From Hordeum vulgare subsp. vulgare (Eukaryota; Streptophyta; Magnoliopsida; Poales; Poaceae): 64,000 nt of DNA. This document shows positions 1 through 11,131 of the stretch, piece after piece. The stretch lies in the NCBI RefSeq assembly GCF_904849725.1, contig NC_058518.1, positions 210,254,741 to 210,318,740 of the forward strand. The letters are read 5' to 3'. Position numbers and translations under genes: made by a program. The notes under the pieces were generated by a model that worked only from the letters and a program-made list of their open reading frames with translations, did no database searches and was not told the DNA's origin. Every line of letters starts with the position of its first letter. The stretch's first letter is position 1.

Positions 1-691
1 TGGTCAAAATCCCAAAAGTCCTTACTACTGAACCTCAAGCCTCCTTTTATAGGCGAAGGGGTCACCACAGTGGCTCAGTGAGTGAACGGTGGGTTCATGA
101 GTGAAACAACGCCGACCGACAGTTACAGTGTTACTATGGTGCATTAAATGATTTGACAGACTTCCCTGGCCTCGTCAGAGGGGGTGGACACATACCCACA
201 CGTGGCAACTTCGGGGCATTGCACTGGCGTGCGGGCGGACACGTGGCTCACGCATCAGTGGTGGCGTGTTTGTCGGTGGATGCGTTCACACGCCGCGAGG
301 GCTCCCTAGGACCGTGCCTCTCCTCGGGCCTTCTCTTCCTTCCCGGTAGGGTTACCTTGCCGGGGGTCTTCCTATTCCTCTCGGCAGGGGGTTGATGGCC
401 TGCCGAGGCATTATCAATCTTCTAGGCAAATGTGGCTTGCCGGGGCTCAGTCCTTCTCCCTCGGCGGGAGGTCCTCGCCATAGCATTGTCTACCCCCCTG
501 CAAGGAGCTCCTGCCGGGGTCTCTTCTTCTTTCCCAGCAAGTGGGTGCTTGCCGGGGGGCTTGCAATCTGTACTTGGTGGCTTCTGAGTCTTGCTTCCTC
601 CCTAAGCTCCAGCTACGCGCCTTGCCGCTTCAGAGGGGCTGCCGGTGTCCGCACACTAGTCTGGGCACTCGAGACCCAAATCTTCAGTGCA
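1..691 (-). repeat. 3' LTR (partial) of the left gypsy element
   Basis: Aligns by eye with 3414-4105 over its whole length. Shared marks are the minus-strand TATA box (plus-strand TTTTATA at 45-51), the GC-rich CTTGCCGGGG blocks, and the end TTCAGTGCA at 683-691, after which the two copies diverge. The missing part is the LTR end that would contain U5. Confidence 0.8.
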
Positions 692-1090
692 CCGACACGA
701 GCCCTCGGGCCTGGGCCACACACGCATGCGAGGCCTTGTTGGGCCAGGCCCAAAGCGGTGCGCGGACTCGTGGGCGCCGAGATTATCGGAATCGAGCCGT
801 TACAGGCTTTCTTTCCCCACATCACACATTGACGCGCGAAGTGGGAGGGTGTGCGGCGTCCGCATAATGGCCTCTTTATTCCCTGAAAACGCCTCTGCCA
901 CGTGTGGGACATGCGCAGCGGCGGTCGGGCAAGTGGCGATCCTGGCCTCAAAAGCCGCGGGCATGGATGGACCCACCCCTCCATGCATTGGTGCATCAGG
1001 GCGGTTCCATGTTCCGCTCATGAGTTGAGGGCAATTGGGCGAGAGGGGCGGCGGCTTCTGGAGCGAGGAGGGTGACCCCCAAGATTTGCC
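692..1090. other. 3' internal region next to the 3' LTR
   Basis: GC-rich, with no convincing frame. Positions 720-850 have an inverted, diverged counterpart at about 13860-14045, just before the LTR at 14055. This supports both being the 3' internal end of one family, in opposite orientations. A TATA-like sequence on the plus strand follows at 1091-1100. Confidence 0.6.
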
Positions 1091-1100
1091 CTATAAATTA
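1091..1100 (+). promoter_or_regulatory. Possible antisense TATA box
   Basis: CTATAAATTA on the plus strand of a minus-strand element, about 280 bp upstream of an antisense coding remnant. The same arrangement is clearer in the 37408-57644 element (TATAAAT at 38648). Sequence and position are the only evidence. Confidence 0.35.
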
Positions 1101-1133
1101 GGGTGTTTCTTTCAGCTTTGCCGGTGGCACTCT

Positions 1134-1153
1134 CCCCTAACCATGGTTAGGGG
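1134..1153. repeat. 20-bp perfect palindrome
   Basis: CCCCTAACCATGGTTAGGGG reads the same on both strands and is centred on an ATG. It lies about 40 bp after the antisense TATA-like box. It could be a chance palindrome, a cruciform, or a leader hairpin around a start codon. Confidence 0.7.
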
Positions 1154-1371
1154 ATGGGGCCGACTGCCAGGGCGGCAAGGGGATCCCGCTTGGATCATGC
1201 CACAACTTCAGGGGCCGTAACCAGCGGTTCCCCGTTGACCGTGGCTAGAGAGGTTCGAGGGGCCTAGGATGTCGGGGTCGTGGCTGAGGGAGGCAGAGAG
1301 CTACTCCACCGTCTCCGCCTTCTCTTGGGCTTGGAAGGCACTTAGACGGGACGACGCTGGAGTTCGTCATA

Positions 1372-1701
1372 GAGCTGCACCGCGTTCTACTGGGCCATTT
1401 GTATCTCCCCTGCCCTTTCGCTAGGGCGATGGAGGCTGTCACGCCCCCTGTCTTGTGGTTGCGGGCGCATGACTGCTCCCACGGTGCTATGCAGGCGCGC
1501 GTGGAGTACTCGAAGCGCCACTCCATGTTGCTCGGGCGAGGCTGTTAAGCCTTCGCCCGTGCCCAAAGCCTTGAGGATAGGCATATCCTCCGCTTTAAGC
1601 TAGCGGAGGAAAATATGCTATCCGTCAAGTTTCACGGGCACACAGGTGTGCGTCTCGGCTGGTGCAAAGAGGGCTCGAGTGGCGCCGAGTATCCCTCCTA
1701 G
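1372..1701 (+). pseudogene. Antisense ORF remnant (coiled-coil-like)
   Basis: A plus-strand frame with one internal stop (TAA near 1546) reads ELHRVLLGHLYLPCPF, then RAMEAVT, then MQARVEYSKRHSMLLGRG, then ARAQSLEDRHILRFKLAEEN. The spacing of leucine and charged residues suggests helix or coiled coil. It lies antisense to the element and upstream of its 3' LTR, as do the antisense genes at 4901-6815 and 38826-39616. I recognise the style of those genes rather than a named family. Function is unknown and the frame is broken. A competing overlapping frame (1646-2122) is longer but looks less protein-like. Confidence 0.4.
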
Positions 1702-2924
1702 AGCGATAGAAACGAGGGGGACAACGGCGGTAGTGGCACTCTTGGCAGGTCGGGATCCCGGGGGGTCAAGTCAGAGTATGACTCCCCGAGCTCCAACTTA
1801 CTGCTGGCCCTGCCGCCAAGGCACGCTCGCGCCCTTTCCTCGCCTAGCGGGGCACCTTGCCGGAGACTGCATCGATGCCTCGTCTTTGAGGGGGCGCGAC
1901 CATTGGCTCCGGCCCGTTCATATCCTCTGGTCACCCTGTCCACCGGCATTGTTCTCCACTGCGCAATGCTGGTCCAGGAGGGACCAGCCTCGGTTGCGCT
2001 GGGGGGCTGGCCTCCTTTGTCTTTTCGAACTTCACTCCCTTCGCATAGGTCGTTCCTCGTCAAAACACAGAGTCTTTAGGTTAGGACAACAATGCTTTGT
2101 AAATGGTATTAATTTTATCTAGAAAAATGAATGAATAGATGCATCCTTTATTCGACTCTCATTTTGTATGATTATTCCGTTGCACTTTCCGGATTCTTGT
2201 CGGCTTGAAATATCCTCCCGCGAGTATTAAGAGGTGTGGATCCTTAGAAAACTCAACAGAGGAGGTCGTCACCAGCAAGACTCCTTTCTGCACTTAGTGC
2301 AACCATGTAAATCGTCGAGCGTGGCTCGAGGCGAAATAAGCTGCTACGTAGACGTCTGAAACGTTGAACGAGTTCGAAACGAGATGGGGGCGCTCTGTGG
2401 ACACTCAAGTTGTTGAACAGGCTCGAAACACAGTCAGAGTGCACTGATCCTAGCAAGGTCAATCTGCGTGCGGAATTCTCACACAAAAGTCGATGCTTCA
2501 AAAGGATACAACCAATCTACCAAGAGCCTGGCAAAAAATTTCCTCTGCACTTATCTCGCGCGTCGCCGCATTCCTAGCCGCAGCGTCTGAAGGTGCCGCC
2601 GAGGAGGAATATACGTACCCCCAACAAGCTGATGTTGCCTCCAGTGGCCTTCTTGCCGACAAGGTTTTTGCTGGTGGCCTTTGGCCACTCTGAAGGAAAG
2701 AGGCACGCTGGAGCGTATCACTTTCTCATCTCTTTTGCAAGAGATTTGCTGGCGGAGCCCCCGAGAGCATCTTTCGGGCGTCACAATGCTCCAAGGAGAA
2801 ATGCGAGCCAGAGGGCGCGTAAAGGGTCGGTTCGTGGCCTCAGATGCATTCTCGAAGACCATGCAACACTCTGGATATGTGCGTCGGTCAGAGTAAGCGT
2901 GAGAGGCCTGGCCAAAGCCTCTTG
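1702..2924. other. Internal region without a supported gene
   Basis: Contains short frames on both strands, none with recognisable motifs. An AT-rich patch near 2090-2170 could be the 3' end of the antisense unit. The minus-strand frame 2551-3018 overlaps the gag-like start and could be decayed gag, but I cannot support that. Confidence 0.5.
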
Positions 2925-3131
2925 TCACGCCCTCGACAGCAGCGCGTCGTTCCAAGGAGGTGTGTTTGCCGGGTGATGCGGAGCTCGGGGCTTCCACTCC
3001 TTCCACCCGCGCTCGCATAGCACCAATGGAGGTGCTATGAGCTCTCGTGCGGGCAGAGCAGCCACTGCCTCCTCCAACTCAGGGAAGATGCAGCGGCGAA
3101 CTGAGATCCGTGGAGCCGATGAGCGGCTCAT
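2925..3131 (-). pseudogene. Gag-like N-terminal fragment
   Basis: The first minus-strand ATG after the primer-binding site begins MSRSSAPRISVRRCIFPELE and runs about 68 codons before a stop. Its position, within 70 bp of the primer site, is that of a gag start in this type of element. No zinc knuckle or gag core is visible in the 200 or so codons downstream. It is truncated and probably non-functional. It could also be a chance frame in GC-rich leader sequence. Confidence 0.4.
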
Positions 3132-3171
3132 TAGATCGGGGCGGCGCTGACGCCGACCTACTTCCGGCGAT

Positions 3172-3191
3172 CCCCCTACGTGGCGCACCAA
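3172..3191 (-). other. Primer-binding site
   Basis: On the minus strand this reads TTGGTGCGCCACGTAGGGGG, three bases inside the LTR end (ACCGACA). The site at 56736-56755 is the same type (TTGGCGCGCCAGGTAGGGGG). It is the expected site for tRNA-primed minus-strand DNA synthesis and fixes the element's direction. Confidence 0.7.
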
Positions 3192-3194
3192 AGA

Positions 3195-4105
3195 TGTCGG
3201 TGAAAGGATCGACACCTATGGGCCCCTCAACGGTCCCCTTTTTGCTGGTTTGGCAGGGAGAGGGGTCAAGGCATGAGCAGAACCAACAATGAGGGCCCGG
3301 CAAGATCTTTTTACCCAGATTCGGGCCGCGTGGTGCGTAAAACCCTACTCCTGCATGAGTTTATTTATTCGTTTTGGGTTACGGTAGATCTATCCCTCTT
3401 TACAACCTTCCGATTGGTCAAAAAGCCAAAAGTCCTTACTACTGAGCCTCGGGCCTCCTTTTATAGGCGAAGGGGTCACCAAAGTGGCTCACTGGGTGAA
3501 CGGTGGATTCATGAGTGAAACAACACCGACCGAGAGTTACAGTGTTACCGCGGTGCATTAAATGCTTCGACATACTTCCCTAACCTCGTCAGGGGGGTTG
3601 GACACGTACCCACACGTGGCAACTTCATGGTGTTGCACTGCATGCGGGCGGACACGTGGGTGATGCATCGGCGGTGGTGTGTTCGTCGGTGGAGGCGTTC
3701 ACAAGCCGCGGGGGCGCCCTGGGCCCGCGCCTCTCCTCGAGCCTTCTCTTTCTTTCCGGCAGGGTTACCTTGCCGGGGGTCTTCCTGTTCCTCTCGGCAG
3801 AGGGGTGATGGCCTGCCGAGGCCTTGTCAATCTTCCCGGCATGGGTGGCTTGCCGGGGCTCAGTCCTTCTCCCTCGGCGTGAGGGCCATGTTGTGGCAGT
3901 GTCTATCCCCCGATAGGGAGCTCCTGCCGGGGTCTCTTCTTCTTTCCCCGCAAGCGAGTGCTTGTCGGGGGGCTTGCAATCTGTACTTGGTGGCTTCTGA
4001 GTCTTGCTTCCGCCCTAAGCTCCACTGATGCGCCTTACCGCTGCAGAGGGGTTGTCCGTGTACGCACACTAGTCTGGGGCGCTGGAGACCCTAGTCTTTA
4101 GTGCA
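3195..4105 (-). repeat. 5' LTR of the left gypsy element
   Basis: About 911 bp. On the minus strand it starts TGCACTAAAGACTAGG and ends TTTCACCGACA. The minus-strand TATA (plus TTTTATA at 3459-3465) is placed as in the copies at 1-691 and 14055-14899. The base run after 4105 (CAACC) would be the target duplication, but its partner is outside the window. Confidence 0.8.
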
Positions 4106-4900
4106 CAACCAAACATCGAACATTTTCGCAAGTTCTATCCGTAGGGAGAGGTCGGCGGGTATACCGGTGACCACCTTTTGTGCCAGTCTTGCGGATGTTG
4201 CATGTAATCCTTTGTAGAAAGCCAGGCAAAGACCGTAAGTGCAGTCAAATAAAGTTTAGCGTCATGCATCATCTAGATTTCTCATGATTAAATCATGCAT
4301 GTATATAAACTAACATACACCAATATATCTATGTCTATTTTGTCTTCTTTCTTTTCACAAAGAACATGTTTTCTACATGCACAAGTTTGCCGGGGGGTAA
4401 GAAGAGGAGGAGGCATACAACATACACGAGAAGAACGAGCCCGGAGTCGACAGGAGCATCGCGGTCCAAGTGATAAGTGACAGAAACTCCGAGCAAACTC
4501 CTGGTTCAAGGTATAGCTCCTTACCAGTGCCTTCAAAGTCTTGTATGGAAAACTTGTGTGCCGAAGAGCCTAGCCACGGATGCCTTCAATACTATTTGGA
4601 AGCGCGCCCGTCAACTAGCGGCCTTTGATGGTCCTCCGCATTGATCAGAGGCGTGCTCGATAGTGCGAAGCCAAAACAAAGAGGCGGCAAGGCACATTGC
4701 CGGTGGTGAGGAGCCTGGCAAGGAAGCAAAGGCCTATCTTCCCTAGCATCTCCGGCAAGACATGCCGGCGGAAGCGCAACACAAGGAAAAACCATACAAA
4801 GCAAGGGCGGCTGAAAGGAGATCACACCCATTCGAGAAAAGTAACGGGTATATTACAAACCCTGATAAGCGCATTTCTAAGCTTAAAAATGTCCATGAAT
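4106..4900. other. Downstream flank of the antisense gene
   Basis: AT-rich from 4200 to 4400, then mixed composition, with no coding frame I can support. It lies beyond the C-terminal end of the minus-strand gene and probably holds its 3' end plus the element's inner sequence. Confidence 0.5.
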
Positions 4901-6815
4901 TTAAGGTCGCAGGGACAGGGGTACGCGAAGCCATTTATCCCAGTGGGAACCTTGCACCCTCTTGACCCGGCCCACCTTGTTGACAATGGCCATGACGAGC
5001 TCTTCGAGCGCCTCGAGGTCCACACCCTCCGGTATGCGTCCAAGAGAGAAGCTCATGCCAGGGTTCTGGTACACCAGTTTGGTGAGCACCTTCAAGAGAG
5101 CGCCTCGGGAGAGCTCGCGGGACTTGTTTGCAAGGCGAGCTAATTTACCGGCCTAGCACTGCTTCAAAGAGTCCACCACACCTTCAAAGAACAAGGTCAG
5201 CCGGGTGCTATGGGACACCGCCGGGTCCAAAGGGTACTCCAAGCCCTGGATGCCCATGGCGGACATATGCGTGGCAACCTTTCCGGGCCACGTCAACAAG
5301 ACGCTCAGTCCACAGCTCGACGTCGTGCGCATAAGCTACACGAGTAGCGGTAACGGAGTTGAGCTCGTGAGCCTCGCCATGGAGCTTCACGACTAGGGCC
5401 TCCTCGCGAGCACGACTATCTTGGAGAGCTTCCTCCGAGGAGGCTAGTTTCCCTTGTAGCACGGCGACGGCGTTGTCGATGGAGAGGAGGTTGGCGGAAA
5501 CATCGGAGGCGGCAGCTTGAGCCTCCGTTAGGATAGAGAGGGTCTTCTTTCTCGAGCTCGACGAGGTTCTCGTCCAGCTCCCTCGCCCTTACAGCAAGCT
5601 CCTCCTTGGCTGTTTCGGCGGAAATGGCCCTATCCGCCATCTTCTTCAATTCCTCGGCAAATTCGCAGGCCTTGGCGACAAGGGCACCGTTATGCTGCTC
5701 TGCCAACCCTTGGGTACGCTGCACCACGAGACGCTCGACCTCCTCTTTAGTGGTGGGGTGGCTGAGCACGACCTCCTCCACCCTGGCAACCTTTTCGGTC
5801 AGAAAAGGAGAAGACGACCTCGTCCGATGGTTGAACCCAGGTCAAAAGGACACCATGGGCATTGCACTCCGGCATTATTGCCATGAGCGCGCCCAAGGCC
5901 GAGCTGATGAACAGGGGAATAACGCCCGCCGGAAGCCGAAGCTTGGGGTCAAAATTGAACAGCTTGCTGCAGACGAATGCGTGCTGGAGGACGGTCAGGT
6001 TGCTGTACAACCCAGGCCGCAGTCGCATTATGTCTGCCCCATTCGAATATGCCGACCCTAGCCTCCCCCCTCTGTGCTGAAGGGGGCGATCCGCATTCAT
6101 ATGAAATCGGAGGTCACCATTTCCATCGTAAGACCAGCGGCCCTCAGGTGCATGATCCTGGTGATGGGGATGGCCAATTTCTCATCGTTTGGGTCGAGGT
6201 TGCTCAAGTCATCGCCCCGGGCCTCAATCTTGGCGGTTCAGTTCTCGCAGAAGGGCAAAAACCCCATTTCCCGAATCCAACACCACTTCCCTCGCCACTC
6301 CTCCCACTTCTCCCGAAGAGTCCCTTCCAAATATTCCTCCTGGCACCCGGTCCGCGGAACCCAGGTGATGGGGCCAGAAAGGGTGTCCCCTCTTTGGATT
6401 CGGGGGATGAAGTAGTGGCGAAAGAGGGTGGTGTTGGGGACGATGCCGACGAAGTTTTCGCAGAGATGCGTGAATATCGACATGCACGTCACGACATTCA
6501 GCGTGAAATATAGAAGCCGAAAGCCGTAGGTCTGCATGATATCAACGAAGAACTCCGAGAAAGGTGGGCAGAGCCCGCAATAGAAGTAATCGACGTAGAA
6601 CATGTACTTATTCGGTTCGTGGCCCGATTCCGAGGCGTTCACGATGGTGGCCGGATGCGCCGTCGTCTTCACCGCCGACATGAAACAGTAACGGTCCGAC
6701 AAGGCGCGCGCCTCAATCCCCGGGGGAAGAAGGCAAGCTCCTGCCGCTTCTTCACCATCTCCTTCTCCGTGTTCGCTGGTTTCCCCTTCTTGGCTCTGCA
6801 CCCCTTCGGAGGCAT
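4901..6815 (-). pseudogene. Antisense gene with 'putative gypsy type transposon' domain
   Basis: The start at 6815 begins MPPKGCRAKKGKPANTEKEM. After a frameshift in a C/G run near 6720, the frame continues with YFYCGLCPPFSEFF (about 6560-6600), HLCENFVGIVPNTTLFRHYF and WEEWRGKWCW. This matches the grass 'putative gypsy type transposon' domain (PF04195 type). A second block at 5750-6100 has NGADIMRLRPGLY and LPAGVIPLF. A charged coiled coil follows (5416-5781, for example AEELKKMADRAISAETAKEE), then a C-terminal block near 4901-5200 with FFEGVVDSL, SRELSRGALLKVL and EALEELVMAIV. Several frameshifts and stops break the gene. It is antisense to the element whose 3' LTR is at 14055. Its molecular role is not known to me. 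Confidence 0.65.
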
Positions 6816-6874
6816 GTCGACGGTAGGAGGGGCGACTATGGGGGGAAACAGTTTTGGGAAGGAGAAGGGGGGTA

Positions 6875-8421
6875 TGATGTTTGTTGTGTATCCCTTGCAA
6901 CGGCGCCAGAAATAGTTGTGTCGACGGCACCAGGAATCCTTCAGCTACGGCTACGCCTTAAGGGACTTCCTAGGCAAGTATGAAAAGGATTTCCCCCGTG
7001 GCCTTGGAGCCTTGGGTTGGTGTTCCCTCGAAGCGAAAGGGTGATGTAGCACAGCGCCGGTAAGTATTTCCCTCAGTTTGAGAACCAAGGTATCAATCCG
7101 GCGGAAGAGTATCTCAAGATCCTGCACAAACACAAAAGCTTGCACCCAACGCTATGAAGGGGTTGTCAATCCCTTATAGATTGTTTGGCAAGTGAGAACT
7201 GAAAGCAACAAAGTAACAAAGCAAAGTAAAAGCGGAGTTGTAAACGATGGATGTGAATAGACCCGGGGGCCGTAGTGTTAACTAGTGGCTTCTCTCATGA
7301 AAGCAAATAGACGAAGGGTGAACAAATTACCGTCGAGCAATTGATAGAACTGTGTAGAGTCGTGACCATATCTATGCAATGATTATTTCTATAGGCATCA
7401 CGTCCGAAACAAGTAGACCGATACTTTCTGCATCTACTACTATTACTCCACACGTTGACAGCTATCCAACATGCATCTAGTGTATTAAGTCCATAAGAAC
7501 AGAGTAACACCGTAAGCAAGATGACATGATGTAGAGGGATAATCTCAAACCAATGATAAAAACCCCATCTTTTTACCCTTGATGGCAACTGCTTGATGTG
7601 TGCCTTGCTGCCCCTACTGTCACTGGGAAAGGTCCCCACATGGCAGAACCCAAAACCAAGCACTTCTCCCATTGCAAGAATCATAGATCTAGTTGGCCAA
7701 ACAAAACCAAAGACTCAGAGAGACTTACAAGGATATCAATTCATGCATATAAGAAATCAGCAAAGACTCAAGTATATATCATAGATAATCTGATCACTAG
7801 TCCACAATTCATCGGATCTCGACAAACACACCGCCAAAGAAGATTACATTGGATAGATCTCGATGAAGATCATGGAGAAGTTTGTATTGAAGATCCAAGA
7901 GAGAGAAGAAGCCATCTAGCTACTGACTACGAACCCGTAGGTCTGAAGTGAACTACTCACGAGTCAATGGAGGGGCGATGATGATGAAGAAGAAGCCCTC
8001 CAACTCCAAAGTCCCCTCCAGCAGGCTCCCCTGATTTTTTGCGGAATATTTGGGAATTTATAGGCCAAAGACCTAGGTCAGGGGGCGGCCAGGGAGGCCA
8101 CAAGCCTGCCCACCGCCGTCTCCCCCCTGGTGGCGAAGTGGGGGCTTGTGGGCTCCCTGGAGCCCACCTGGCTTGGCCCAAAAGCCCCCTGGCCTTCTTC
8201 CATTCAGGAAAAAATCATTTCGGGGTTTTTCTTCCGTTTGGACTCCATTCCAAAATCAGATCTGAAAAGAGTCAAAAACACGGAAAAAACAGGAACTGGC
8301 ACTTGGCACTGAATTAATAAGTTAGTTCCAAAAAGATATAAAAAGGTACATAAAACAACCAAAGAACACAAGATAACAGCGTGAAACCATAAAAAATTAT
8401 AAATACGTTTGAGACGTATCA
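6875..8421 (-). repeat. 3' LTR of Sabrina-like element
   Basis: 1547 bp, closely matching 12092-13710. Against that copy it lacks about 70 bp near 8030 (present at 13240-13315). Both copies carry the sequence TCCCTTGCAACGGCGCCA near the LTR end, which resembles a primer site but lies inside the LTR. Confidence 0.85.
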
Positions 8422-8437
8422 AGCATCCCCAAGCTTA
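8422..8437 (-). other. Polypurine tract
   Basis: On the minus strand AAGCTTGGGGATGCT lies immediately before the 3' LTR start TGATACG. This is where plus-strand priming occurs in this group. Near-identical motifs recur at 10373-10387, 10428-10440 and 11589-11603. Confidence 0.7.
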
Positions 8438-11131
8438 ACTCCTGCTCGTCCTCGAGTAGGGAAGTGATAAGAATGAATTTTTGATGCTTTCATGCTACCT
8501 AGCATAGGTGTCCTTTGTAATTCCTCTTATGTGACGTGAATGTTCAGATCCATTAGATTCAAAACAATAGTTTGCTATTGACGTGGAAACGATAATAATT
8601 CAAGCAAACTAGCAAAGTAATCATGAACTTTCAAAATAACAAGGCCAAAAGAAAGTTATCCCTACAAAAGCATATAGTTTGGCTATGCCCTATCATCATT
8701 GCACAACGAATTTAAATCATGCACAACCCCGGTATTGGCCAAGTAATTGTTTCACACCTTTACTTTCTCAAACATTTTCAACTCTCATGCAATACATGAG
8801 CGTGAGTCATGGTTATAGCACTATAGATGGTGTGGAATGTGGTGGAGGTTGCAAGACAAAAAGGAGAAGATAGTCACATTAACTAGGCATATCAATGAGC
8901 TGTGGAGATGCTCATCAATAGATATCAATGTGAATGAGTAGGGATTTCCATACAAATGATGCACTAGAGCTACAAGTATGTGAAAGCTCGTAAAGAAAAC
9001 TAGTGGGTGTGCATCCAACTTGCTTGCTCAAGAAGACCTAAGGCAATTTTGAGGAAGCCTATCATTGGAATATACAAGCCAAGTTATATAATGAAAATTT
9101 CCCACTAGCTATATGGTGGTGACAAAATGAGAGACTCTCGATCATGAAGATCATGGTGCTCAATATGCACAAGTGTGGAAAAAGTGGTAGCATTGTCCCT
9201 TCTCTCTTTTTCTCTCATTTTTTTTGGTGGGCTCTTTGGCCTCTTTTTTTTGTGGGCTTCTTTGGCCTCTTTTATTTCCTCACATGGGACAATGCTCCAA
9301 TAATGATGATCATCAAACTTTCAACTCAAAACTTAGAGCAATTATGACTCTAGATGGAATGCCTTCGGTAGTGTACCGTGGCAATGATCTAGCATGGCAT
9401 ATACATCAGTGGAAACATCATGCTAGCTATCTTACGATCATGCAAAGGAAATGTAGACGTGGTGGCACATGTCATGGTGGTAGTTGCATGGCAATATATC
9501 CCGGAATGACTTTGCAAAAGCCATAGTAGGTAGGTATGGTGGCTGTTTTGAGGGAGGCTAATGGTGGGTTTTGTGCACCGGCGAAAATTGCGCGGCACTA
9601 AGAAGATAGTGATGGTGGAAGGTGAAAGTGCATCTAAACCATGGACTCAACATTAGTCATGAAGAACTCATATACTTGTTGCAAAAGTTTTATTAGTAAT
9701 CGAAACAAAGCATTCAACGCAAACTCCTAGGGGAAGGGTTGGTAGGTATAAACCATCGCGCGATCCCGACTGCCACGCAAAGCATGACAATCAATATACT
9801 AATCATGCTCAGATTTCATCACATAGCGGTTCACCATACATGCATGCTACGGGAATCACTAACTTCAACACAAGTATTTCTAGATCCACAACACCTTACT
9901 AGCATGACTTCAATATTACCATAACCACAACTCAAAGCTAATTGAGATGAATCAAACTTCTCTAACTATTCAAAGCACATGAAGGTGGATGTTTTCGTAT
10001 CCCTTTGGATAACTACCCCTTTTGAGACTACTTTTGAAGCATAGATCAACTAACAAGCCACGCACCACTGCGCTCTAAAATATATAAGTGAAGCACATAG
10101 AGAAAAAGTATCTAGCTCAAAAGTTATAAGTGAAGCACATGTGAGCTGAATTGTCTACCAAAAGATATAAGTGAAGGTCGACAAAATCACGGTGAGTGCA
10201 TGTCTCTCTCTCTCTAGGTGTGCAGCAAGGATGATTGTGACACAACAAAAATAAAATACTCCTACGATACAAGACGCTCCAAGCAAAAACACATAACATG
10301 TGGTGAATAAAAATATAGCCCCAAGTAACGTTACCGATGGATTGAAGACGAGAGAGGGGATGCCTTCCCGGGCCATCCCCAAGCTTAGGCTTTTTCGGAA
10401 TCCTTGAATCTCTTGGGGTGCCTTGGGCATCCCCAAGCTTGAGCTCTTGCCACTCTTTTATCACTTTGTCCATAAGAACTTCACCCAAAAGTTGAAAACT
10501 TCACAACACGAAACTTAAACAGAAACTCGTGATAACATTAGTACAAGAAAGCAAACCACCACTTACTTAGGTACTATAGAGAACTTAAATTCTACTTTTC
10601 CTGATGTTGGGTTACTGTACTTTCAACCTTCCATGGCTAATACCCCCCCGATACTATCCATAGTTTCATCAAAATAAGCAACCAACACAACAAAAAACAG
10701 AATCTGTTAACAGCAGACCAGTCTGTAGCAATCTGTATGTTTTCTATACCTCTGCTACTTCAAAAATGCTGAACAATTACGACAGTCTGAAGAATTTGCA
10801 TAGAAATCAACAGCAAAAGGAATGAACTCAAAACCTCTTACAGGAAAAAAATGAAAATTCTTTTCGTGAGCAGAGAGTTTCTATCTTTTCCAGCATGACC
10901 AAACGATCATCCCCAAGACTAATCATAACGGTTTTGCTTGGCACAAACGCAAAAAGAAATACAAAAAACACTATCATAACAGAATTATGAAAGTGTGGAA
11001 AACACAAAACAGAAAGAAAAATGATAGGTTCGTTGGGTTGCCTCCCAACAAGCGCTTTTGTTTAACGCCCTTAGCTAGGCATTCAATGATGCTCTCACAA
11101 AAGACAAGAATTGAAGCATAAAAAGAGCATC
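8438..11131. other. Internal non-coding region of Sabrina-like element
   Basis: About 2.7 kb, AT-rich, with many short chance frames and no gag, protease, RT or integrase motif on either strand. It contains two extra polypurine-like motifs around 10380 and 10434 and a CT-rich run at 10201-10215. Confidence 0.7.

Larger units (their letters stand above)
1..4105 (-). mobile_element. Non-autonomous gypsy-type LTR element, cut by window edge
   Basis: Two direct copies of one LTR (1-691 and 3195-4105) flank about 2.5 kb of internal sequence. A primer-binding-like site (TTGGTGCGCCACGTAGGGGG, read on the minus strand) lies just inside the right copy, so the element runs right to left. The right copy is the 5' LTR. 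The left copy is the 3' LTR, and its last 220 bp or so fall outside the window. The internal part has a gag-like start next to the primer site and a plus-strand (antisense) coding remnant near the 3' LTR, but no protease, RT or integrase. The target duplication cannot be checked because the left end is missing. An opposite-orientation relative lies at 4106-14899, and this element appears to sit inside it. Confidence 0.75.

Noticed and set aside
153..996. Several overlapping open frames on both strands at the left edge
   Set aside because: They lie in a GC-rich LTR repeated at 3195-4105 and 14055-14899, where the frames are not conserved; chance frames.
1646..2122. 158-codon plus-strand frame as a host gene
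   Set aside because: No domain is recognisable, it lies inside a retroelement, and its composition follows the GC-rich background; it overlaps a more protein-like broken frame.
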